A stretch of 64,000 nt of DNA from Actinomadura sp. DC4 (GTDB lineage Bacteria; Actinomycetota; Actinomycetes; Streptosporangiales; Streptosporangiaceae), in assembly GCF_030406325.1 (NCBI RefSeq), contig NZ_JAUEQY010000001.1, positions 186,001 through 250,000 of the forward strand, read 5' to 3'. The position numbers were made by a program, and so were the translations under genes. Positions 57,531-64,000 of the stretch are shown piece after piece. Under the pieces are notes generated by a model. The model made no database searches and was not told the origin of the DNA. It saw only the letters and a program-made list of their open reading frames with translations. Positions within the stretch are counted from its first letter, which is position 1; each line of letters opens with the position of its first letter.

Positions 57531-60332
57531 TCACATGGTGCCGTGTCCGGCCCCCGGTTCACGAGGTTCGGCCGCCTCCGGCAGGAGCACCTCGGCGAGG
57601 TGGACCGCCCGCCGGCCCGTGAGCTGCTCGATCTGCGTACGGCAGCTGAATCCGTCCGCGAGCACGATCGTCTCCGGCGCCGCCTCGCGTACGGCCGGGG
57701 CCAGGGAACGCTCGGCCACCGCGACGGACACGTCGTAGTGGCCGCGCTCGAAGCCGAAGTTGCCGGCCAGCCCGCAGCACCCGGAGTCGGGGATGCTCAC
57801 CTCGACCCCGGCCTTGGCCAGCAGGCGCAGGTCGGCGTCCTGGCCCAGCTCGGCGTACTGATGGCAGTGGATCTGCGCGAGGGCCCGGCGCGTCTCGCGC
57901 GGCGGCGTCCAGCCGGCCTCCTCCAGGAGCTCGGCGAAGGTACGGACCTTCAGGTCGGCCAGACGCTCGTCGCCGGGCAGCAGCTTCGCCCAGTCCGAGC
58001 GGAGCGCCGCGGTGCAGCTCGGCTCCAGGCCGACGATCGGGATGCCGCGCGCGGCGTACGGGTGGATCGCCTCCAGCGAGCGCCGGGCGACCTCGCGGGC
58101 CACCTTGAGCTGGCCGGTGCTCATCCAGGTGAGCCCGCAGCAGACCTGGGCGCGCGGGAGGAGCACCTCGTACCCGGCGTCCTCCAGCACGCGTACGGCG
58201 GCGCGGCCCGCGGACGGGGTGAAGTAGTTGGTGAAGGTGTCCGGCCAGAGCAGTACCTGCGGCCGGTCGCCGGACGGCCGCTCGCGCCGCCGGAACCAGC
58301 GGGTGAACGGCTGCCGCGCGGGAGCGGGCAGGTCGCGTTCGGGCGCCACGCCGCCGAGGCGCTTGCCCAGCCCGGCGAGCGCCTGCGCGAGGCGGCCGGG
58401 GGAGGACGCGGCGCGCAGCGGCAGGCGCGCCAGCCGCAGCCACACCGGGAGCCAGCCCATGGAGTAGTGCGCCATCGGCCGTACGCGCCGGCGGTAGTGG
58501 TGGTGCAGGAACTCGGACTTGTAGGTGGCCATGTCGACGTTGACCGGGCAGTCGGACGAGCAGCCCTTGCAGGACAGGCACAGGTCGAGGGCCTCGTGCA
58601 CGGAGTCGGACCGCCAGCCCTCGGTGTCGAGCTCGCCGCGGAGCATCTCCTCCAGCGCGCGGGCACGCCCCCGGGTGGAGTCCTTCTCGTCGCGGGTGGC
58701 CCGGTAGCTCGGGCACATGACCCCGCCGTGCTCACTGCGGCACTTGCCGACGCCCACGCAGCGGTGCAGCGCCTGCCGAAGGTCGCCGTTGTCCTCGGCG
58801 AACGGCAGGAACGTGCGCGGGGCCGGCGGCATGCGGTCCGTGCGGAGCCCGGAGTCGAGAGGGTCGGGGTCGACGAGGATGCCCGGGTTCATCCGGCCCG
58901 TCGGGTCCCACGCGCCCTTGAACTCGCGGAACGCCCGCAGCGTGTCACCGTCGTAGACGAGCGGCAGCACCTCCGAGCGGGCCCGCCCGTCGCCGTGCTC
59001 GCCCGACGGCGAGCCGCCGTGGGAGGCGACCAGCCGGGTCGCCTCCTCGATCACCGAGCGGAACGTCGCGCGCCCGCGGTCGGTGCCGAGGTCGAAGTCG
59101 ATGCGGATGTGCAGGCAGCCCTCGCCGAAGTGCCCGTACGCGGCGCCCTGCACGCCGTGGCGGGCGAACAGGGCGCGCAGGTCGCCGAGGTACGCGCCGA
59201 GGCTGGCCGGCGGGACCGCGGAGTCCTCCCAGCCCGGCCACGCCTGGGAGCCGTCCGGCGCCCGCGTCGCCAGGCCCGCGCCGTCCGTACGGATCTTCCA
59301 CACGGCGGCCTGCCGCGCCGGGTCGGTTTCGACCAGCGCGCCGGGGAACTCGCGGGCCAGGATCCGCGCGCGCTCCTCCGCGTCGTCGCCGGTGAGCTCG
59401 ACGAGCAGCCAGGACCCGCCCTCGGGCAGGCCGGACCGGTCGGCGCCGCGTGCCATCTGGACGATCTGCGCGTCCAGCCCCTCGCACGCGCTGGGCCCGT
59501 GCTCCAGGATCTGGGGGACGGCCTCGCCGGCGGCCACGAAGTCGGGGAAGCCGGCGATGACGAGGACCTTGGTGTCCGGCTCGGAGACCAGGCGGAGGGT
59601 GGCGCCGAGCGTGATCGCGCAGGTGCCCTCGCTGCCGACGAGCGCGCGGGCGACGTTGAAGCCGTGCTCGGGCAGCAGGTGTTCGAGCCCGTACCCGGAC
59701 ACCTGGCGGGGAAAGCGGCCCAGCGACGTACGGAGCGAGGCGAGATGCCGGTCGCGCAGCGCCCGCAGCCGCTCGATGAACGGGTCCCCGGTCTCGTCCT
59801 TGTACGCCCCGACCGTCATCGGCGTGCCGTCGTAGCGCAGGACGTCGAGCCGGTCCACGTTGTCGGACGTACGGCCGTAGACGAGCGCGCGCGTGCCGCA
59901 CGCGTTGTTGCCGATCATGCCGGCGAGGACGCAGCGGCTCCGCGAGGAGGGGTCGGGCCCGAACCGCAGCCCGTACCGGCCGGCCTCGGCGTTGAGGTCG
60001 TCCAGCACGACACCGGGCTGGACGACGGCGATGCGCCGGTCGGGGTCGATCTCGACGATGCGGTTCAGGTGCCGGGAGAAGTCCAGCACGAGCCCCTCGC
60101 CGATCGCGTTGCCGGCGATGCTCGTGCCGGCGCCGCGCGCGGTGATCGCGACGTCGTGCTCACGGGCGGCCTGGACCGCGGCGACGACGTCCTCATCGGA
60201 GCGGGGGAAGACGACGCCGAGCGGCACCCGCCGGTACACCGAGGCGTCGTAGGAGTACTCCGCCCGCCGGCGTACGGAGAAGTCGACCTCGCCGCCGAGC
60301 GCCGCGCGCAGGTCGTTTTCGAGTGTGCTCAT
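57531..60332 (-). CDS. FAD-linked oxidase fused to Fe-S/CCG domains (D-2-hydroxyacid dehydrogenase type)
   Basis: Single-chain protein of 933 aa joining a GlcD-like FAD-binding domain (VAITARGAGTSIAGNAIGEG, about 55-75; the FAD-oxidase C-domain follows to about 470) to a GlpC/LutA-like part. The Fe-S ligands are CVGVGKCRSEHGGVMCP and CLSCKGCSSDCPVN (two 4Fe-4S sites), and the CCG motifs are VCCGLTWMSTG and CCGLAGNFGF. This architecture is known for D-lactate or D-2-hydroxyglutarate dehydrogenases that pass electrons to the respiratory chain. Coupled to the aldehyde dehydrogenase gene. Confidence 0.88.
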   Translation of the reverse strand: MSTLENDLRAALGGEVDFSVRRRAEYSYDASVYRRVPLGVVFPRSDEDVVAAVQAAREHDVAITARGAGTSIAGNAIGEGLVLDFSRHLNRIVEIDPDRRIAVVQPGVVLDDLNAEAGRYGLRFGPDPSSRSRCVLAGMIGNNACGTRALVYGRTSDNVDRLDVLRYDGTPMTVGAYKDETGDPFIERLRALRDRHLASLRTSLGRFPRQVSGYGLEHLLPEHGFNVARALVGSEGTCAITLGATLRLVSEPDTKVLVIAGFPDFVAAGEAVPQILEHGPSACEGLDAQIVQMARGADRSGLPEGGSWLLVELTGDDAEERARILAREFPGALVETDPARQAAVWKIRTDGAGLATRAPDGSQAWPGWEDSAVPPASLGAYLGDLRALFARHGVQGAAYGHFGEGCLHIRIDFDLGTDRGRATFRSVIEEATRLVASHGGSPSGEHGDGRARSEVLPLVYDGDTLRAFREFKGAWDPTGRMNPGILVDPDPLDSGLRTDRMPPAPRTFLPFAEDNGDLRQALHRCVGVGKCRSEHGGVMCPSYRATRDEKDSTRGRARALEEMLRGELDTEGWRSDSVHEALDLCLSCKGCSSDCPVNVDMATYKSEFLHHHYRRRVRPMAHYSMGWLPVWLRLARLPLRAASSPGRLAQALAGLGKRLGGVAPERDLPAPARQPFTRWFRRRERPSGDRPQVLLWPDTFTNYFTPSAGRAAVRVLEDAGYEVLLPRAQVCCGLTWMSTGQLKVAREVARRSLEAIHPYAARGIPIVGLEPSCTAALRSDWAKLLPGDERLADLKVRTFAELLEEAGWTPPRETRRALAQIHCHQYAELGQDADLRLLAKAGVEVSIPDSGCCGLAGNFGFERGHYDVSVAVAERSLAPAVREAAPETIVLADGFSCRTQIEQLTGRRAVHLAEVLLPEAAEPREPGAGHGTM

Positions 60333-60468
60333 CGGTTCAAGCGTGGCAGATCTGGTGGGGGCGGCGACGGGCGGGCCGTCGTTCCGGCGATGTGCGGGCC
60401 GTCACATTGTCAGCCGGCGCTCACCTGGTGGAAGGTGAGGGCGCGGACCCGACCGTACCGGAGGGACC

Positions 60469-61668
60469 ATGCCCTACGTTCTCCTCGCCTCTGGGCTTCT
60501 CGCGCTGCTCACCACGGTCAACGCCATCCGTCCCCGGCACTCTCTCCTGCTGCTGGTCGCGGGCTTCTTCGCCGCGTGGCTGACCATCGAACTGGCCCCG
60601 TGGGTGCTCGCCCTGGAGGTCGTGGCCACCGCGCTGCTCGCCGCCGGCGGCGGGCTGTCCGGTTTCGGGTGGCTCGGGCTGGCCGCCACGGCGATCGGCT
60701 GGGTGGGACTCGCCGTCGTCATGGTCCGGGCCCTCCGTACGACGCTGACCGTACGGGAGTGGACCGCCGAGCTCGACCCGGGCGAGCAGGCGCCGGCGTT
60801 CCCCCTGTCCCACGTGGCCCTCCCGTTCCTGATGACCCGGCGGCGCGGGGTGACGCGTGTCCGGGACCTCGCGTACGGGGACGATCCGCGCCTGCGCCTG
60901 GACGTGTACAAGCCCACCTCGCCGGGCGCGCTCCGGCCGGGGATCATGGAGGTGCACGGCGGGGCGTGGACGATCGGGAGCAAGCGCGAGCAGGGCATCC
61001 CGCTGCTGAACCACCTCGCCGCCAACGGCTGGGTCGGCCTGAACGTGGACTACCGGCTGAGCCCGCGCGCGAAGTTCCCCGACCATCTGGTGGACCTGAA
61101 GCGAGCGATCGCGTGGTACCGCTCGCACGCGGAGGAACATGGTGCCGACCCGTCGTTCCTGTGCGTCACGGGCGGCTCGGCGGGCGGCCATCTGGCGGCG
61201 CTGGTCGCCCTGACCGCGAACGTCCCGGAGTACCAGCCGGGCTTCGAGGACGTGGACACCTCGGTACGCGCGGCCGTCCCGTTCTACGGGGTGTACGACC
61301 TGCGCGCGCTGCTGGACGGCGCGCCGGGGGTGTTCGCGTCGTTCCTGGAACGGCATGTGATGGGCGTACGGCGAGCCGAGGACCCGGAGGCGTACGCGAA
61401 GGCCTCGCCGGAGCACTGGATCCGCGAGGACGCCCCGCCGTTCCTGGTGGTCCACGGCGACCTGGACACACTGGCCCCGGTGGCCCAGGCACGCACGTTC
61501 GCCGAACACCTCCGCGAGAGGTCGGCGGCCCCGGCGCTGTACGCGGAGATGAAGGGCGCCCAGCACGCCTTCGACATCTTCCCGTCCTACCGCTCGGCCC
61601 GCGTCATCGAGGGCACCGAACGCTTCCTGACCTCCGTACGGCAAGCCGAACGGCGCCAGACGACCTAG
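60469..61668 (+). CDS. Membrane-anchored alpha/beta hydrolase (esterase, HSL-like)
   Basis: Esterase-type protein of 399 aa. Three N-terminal hydrophobic helices (about 2-90) anchor it; the catalytic domain follows with the oxyanion motif MEVHGGAWTIGSK, the nucleophile elbow VTGGSAGGHLAAL (Ser), the Asp in LVVHGDLDTLAPV and the His in KGAQHAFDIFPS. This is the lipase/esterase family with HGG and GxSAG. Its stop shares four bases with the convergent TIM-barrel gene. The natural ester is unknown. Confidence 0.85.
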   Translation: MPYVLLASGLLALLTTVNAIRPRHSLLLLVAGFFAAWLTIELAPWVLALEVVATALLAAGGGLSGFGWLGLAATAIGWVGLAVVMVRALRTTLTVREWTAELDPGEQAPAFPLSHVALPFLMTRRRGVTRVRDLAYGDDPRLRLDVYKPTSPGALRPGIMEVHGGAWTIGSKREQGIPLLNHLAANGWVGLNVDYRLSPRAKFPDHLVDLKRAIAWYRSHAEEHGADPSFLCVTGGSAGGHLAALVALTANVPEYQPGFEDVDTSVRAAVPFYGVYDLRALLDGAPGVFASFLERHVMGVRRAEDPEAYAKASPEHWIREDAPPFLVVHGDLDTLAPVAQARTFAEHLRERSAAPALYAEMKGAQHAFDIFPSYRSARVIEGTERFLTSVRQAERRQTT

Positions 61669-62762
61669 GCCGGCCTGCGGCCGAAGTGGCGGGCGAGGGT
61701 GTGGAAGGCCTCCTTCGGCTCCCAGTGCCAGTGCTCCGTGGGCGCGTCGCGGGTCTTCCAGACCGGTTTGACGATCGCGTAGCTCGCCAGGTCCAGGTCG
61801 TGGCGCGGGTCCTTGCGGTGCGGGGCGTCGGGGGTGACGAAGTCGTACGCCAGGGCCGCGTACAGGCCCATCGACTCGAAGACGCCGAGCAGGACCCCGA
61901 GGTACTCGGCCTGGGAGCGCTCGCTGCGGACCAGGTGGCCCTTGATCTCGGGCCGGGGTCTGCCGTAGTCGACGACGTCCCAGCCCATGCCGCCGCGTTC
62001 CGGGGCGCCCTCGTACGTGCAGGTGCCGAACTCTGAGATCACCACCGGCTTGCCCCAGCGCCGGTACTTCGTGAGCTCGCGCACGTGGCCGGACCGGCGG
62101 GGGAAGTAGGAGTAGTAGTTGACGCTGACCAGGTCGAACAGGTCCCAGTCGACCTCGTCGTCCTCCGCCGCGCCGTACGTCATCGGGCCGCCGAACACGG
62201 ACCGGCCGACCTTCGCGGCCCGGGCCGTGAACGCGCTCAGCCGTCGCATCATCTTCTCCGGATCGTAGTTCCCGCTGGTCAGGTTCTTGATCCGCTCCAG
62301 GGCGTCGTCACCCGGCACGATGCCGGGGACGAACAGCACGAACTCGCAGCCGACGCTGAGATGCACCTTCGCGCCCTGCCGCCGCAGCCGCTCGGCGTGC
62401 CGGCCCGTCTCGGCCAGGTGCTCCAGGATCTCCTTCGGCGGCCGGTCGCCCAGCCGTGGCTGGAGCCAGACGTTCAGCCCGCGCTCGGCCGCCTCCGACG
62501 CCGTGGCCCCGAGCCGTTCGACGCCGTCACCGAAGACCGAGACCGAGTCGGCGTGCAGCCCGTCCTTGATCGCCCGCAGGTCTCCGCGCATCCGCGTGGC
62601 GTTCCATCCGGTCGCGGGCGTCTCCCCGTCCGTGACCTCGTACGAAACGCCGCGGTACCTCAGCCCGGTCGCCGCCTCGGCACGGCCCCCCACGCCGAGT
62701 GCCCCGACGGCCGCCATCCCGGCCAGGAACCGCGCCCGGCTGATCCCCTCACTGCGCACCAT
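61665..62762 (-). CDS. Secreted TIM-barrel, glycosidase-like protein
   Basis: Exported protein of 365 aa. The start at 62762 gives a signal with RARFLAGMAAVGALGVGGRAEA; a longer frame to 62828 is not supported. The barrel has RYRGVSYEVTDG, LNVWLQPRLGDRP, HLSVGCEFVLFVPGIVPG and VVISEFGTCTYEGAP, where the Glu of SEFG takes the position of a clan-A glycosidase nucleophile and CEF that of the acid/base. Related proteins are often labelled abortive infection proteins, which this sequence does not support. Substrate unknown. Confidence 0.65.
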   Translation of the reverse strand: MVRSEGISRARFLAGMAAVGALGVGGRAEAATGLRYRGVSYEVTDGETPATGWNATRMRGDLRAIKDGLHADSVSVFGDGVERLGATASEAAERGLNVWLQPRLGDRPPKEILEHLAETGRHAERLRRQGAKVHLSVGCEFVLFVPGIVPGDDALERIKNLTSGNYDPEKMMRRLSAFTARAAKVGRSVFGGPMTYGAAEDDEVDWDLFDLVSVNYYSYFPRRSGHVRELTKYRRWGKPVVISEFGTCTYEGAPERGGMGWDVVDYGRPRPEIKGHLVRSERSQAEYLGVLLGVFESMGLYAALAYDFVTPDAPHRKDPRHDLDLASYAIVKPVWKTRDAPTEHWHWEPKEAFHTLARHFGRRPA

Positions 62763-62908
62763 GTCTCCATCCGTCCGGCGAGAGTGTCCTTTCCGGACGA
62801 GTCTCGTGAGCGGAGGTACGGACGGCACTCGGCCGATGGTCTATCGCGGCACGCCCTTGGTATGCCGGTGAGCGTCCGGCCGCAGACCTGTGTCTACGCC
62901 CGGCGCCG

Positions 62909-64000
62909 TCAGTCGCCGAACTCGTTCTGGACGCCGGGCGGGGTCAAGGCGGTGATGTAGTGCTGCGGGCGGTGATCCTCGAAGGAGTACACGACCGGCA
63001 GGGAGCGCAGCGGCTGGACGCGTCCGCCGACGAACGCCAGGGCCGCCAGACCGAGACCGCCCAGGAAACTCGCCGTCTGGCCCGTCGCGCCGGTCTCCCG
63101 CAGGCCCCCCTTCCTGGCGTCGTACGGGTGGCCGAGGAAGCGCGTCAGGCCGAGCATGCTGTGGCGCAGGTTCGGGACCTCGTAGCGGAACTCCCGGCCG
63201 AAGTGGCGGTACGGGCCGGACGTCTTCGGCGGCAGGTGCGGGACGACGTCGCTGTCGTAGACGTAACGGATGACGTTCTCGCGCAGGAAGGCGTCCTCGC
63301 CGCAGGCACGGGTGAAGCGCGGGTCGCCGAGCATGGGCTGCCCGAAGGTGTAGACGGCGCGGAGCCGGTCGGTCAGGTCGCCGTCGCGGCTGAACTTGCG
63401 CTCGTGCCGCAGCATGACGGCGATCATCGCGGCCATCGCACCGCCGAGGCTGTGCCCGGTGACGTACAGCGCCTCCAGCTCGTCCATGTGCGGCACGTCG
63501 GTCTCGCCGGTCTCGCCGGGCAGCGGGGTGCGGACCGAGAGACCCCGGCAGGCGCGCTTCAGCGCCGAGACGACCTCGTACCGCGTCGCCCGTACGTTGC
63601 GGTAGAAGCCGGCGTGCACGGTCGCGTGCGGGTCGCCGAACCGGCACGGCATCCGCTCCGGCATGACGTCGGCGTCGGTCATCCAGCCGACGACGTCGGT
63701 GGGTTCGGTGCCGCGGTAACAGAGGATCGCGACCTTCCCGCTCCGGCTCTGGATGAGGAACGCCGTCGAGCGGATGAACATGGCGTCGACGGACGAGCCG
63801 ACCATGCGGCAGTGGTTCTCCTCCAGTCCGAGCCGCGCCATGATCATCGAAACGGTCTCGGCGTCGGAGTAGGCGTAACCCGCGCAGGTGGCCAGGGCGT
63901 GCGCGATCGCCAGGTCCGGGTGGCGGACGGCCCGCAGCAACCGAGTCTCCAGGTCGGGGTAGACGGGAAAGCCGGGCGTCCTTGCGGGCCCGTACGGCCG
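62909..64000 (-). CDS. Class 3 lipase-like protein (5' end outside window)
   Basis: Alpha/beta-fold lipase with the nucleophile elbow YVTGHSLGGAMAAMIAVML (GHSLGG), YRGTEPTDVVGWMTDADV near the N-terminus (oxyanion loop) and DSDVVPHLPP holding the likely Asp; the catalytic His may be in the RHSML segment or the final YITAL region. A TTG at 63940 has been used as start in simple calls, but the frame stays open to the right edge, reading GFPVYPDLETRLLRAVRHPD, so the gene begins outside. No signal peptide is visible in the part present. Confidence 0.85.
   Translation of the reverse strand, partial: RPYGPARTPGFPVYPDLETRLLRAVRHPDLAIAHALATCAGYAYSDAETVSMIMARLGLEENHCRMVGSSVDAMFIRSTAFLIQSRSGKVAILCYRGTEPTDVVGWMTDADVMPERMPCRFGDPHATVHAGFYRNVRATRYEVVSALKRACRGLSVRTPLPGETGETDVPHMDELEALYVTGHSLGGAMAAMIAVMLRHERKFSRDGDLTDRLRAVYTFGQPMLGDPRFTRACGEDAFLRENVIRYVYDSDVVPHLPPKTSGPYRHFGREFRYEVPNLRHSMLGLTRFLGHPYDARKGGLRETGATGQTASFLGGLGLAALAFVGGRVQPLRSLPVVYSFEDHRPQHYITALTPPGVQNEFGD

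Noticed and set aside
57543-62036. Open frame of 1497 codons on the plus strand
   Set aside because: Antisense to the FAD/Fe-S oxidase and aldehyde dehydrogenase genes; composition dominated by Arg, Gly, Ala and Val with no motif, typical of the open complementary frame of GC-rich genes.
61665-62762. Abortive infection (phage defence) gene
   Set aside because: Secretion signal and glycosidase-like barrel do not fit an intracellular abortive system; no defence genes nearby.
1-64000. tRNA, rRNA, CRISPR array or replication origin
   Set aside because: No cloverleaf-like sequence, regularly spaced repeats or DnaA-box cluster was seen by eye; a covariance-model scan would settle it.

Overview
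The window is about 70-72% G+C, packed with genes on both strands, uses many GTG and TTG starts, and carries secreted hydrolases with Tat or Sec signals plus TetR, MerR, LacI, HxlR and Crp regulators. This fits a chromosome segment of a filamentous, high-GC actinomycete; a Streptosporangiales-type organism is likely, but the genus is an inference. No tRNA, rRNA, CRISPR array, replication origin or intact insertion sequence was seen.

Layout. 1-10638: a rhamnoside-degrading block (GH78, GH106-like enzyme, L-arabinose/L-fucose isomerase-like protein, second GH78-like enzyme). 10689-13160: two small regulator/enzyme operons (methyltransferase + TetR; FMN reductase + HxlR). 13169-14766: EF-hand protein and secreted chitinase. 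15195-18544: a lower-GC gene for a PD-(D/E)XK nuclease-like protein, lying between a decayed fragment of a merR gene and an intact merR that diverges from an MFS exporter gene. 18541-20385: a broken PadR/membrane-protein operon and an alkB with a near-consensus LexA box. 20695-23550: secreted GH25 muramidase, Tat-exported GH3 hexosaminidase, TetR. 23829-34048: a locus holding LarE, LarB, LarC and a divergent LarA-family protein together with an acyl-CoA-reductase/HAD fusion, a zinc alcohol dehydrogenase and a PlsC acyltransferase. 34130-38088: methyltransferase, Crp/Fnr regulator, F420-type oxidoreductase, MscL, two small or lipoprotein genes.

38155-47880 is a compact candidate meroterpenoid cluster. 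A P450 faces a five-gene, translationally coupled operon encoding a long-chain prenyl diphosphate synthase, a UbiA prenyltransferase fused to a methyltransferase, a tandem double ThDP enzyme whose two halves have complementary active-site losses, a seven-helix Pyr4-like terpene cyclase and a second P450. The logical route is chain synthesis, prenylation and methylation of an acceptor, cyclisation, then oxidation.

47934-50228: a ClpN-domain HTH regulator with two copies of its probable operator, a MITE-like element, peptidase E, and a transglycosylase-like envelope protein. 50320-55963: a sugar kinase, a three-part sugar ABC transporter and its LacI repressor with tandem operators. 55957-64000: aldehyde dehydrogenase, FAD/Fe-S oxidase, alpha/beta hydrolase, Tat-exported TIM-barrel protein and a class 3 lipase running off the right edge.

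The two most promising systems are the Lar-plus-lipid-enzyme locus and the meroterpenoid cluster.
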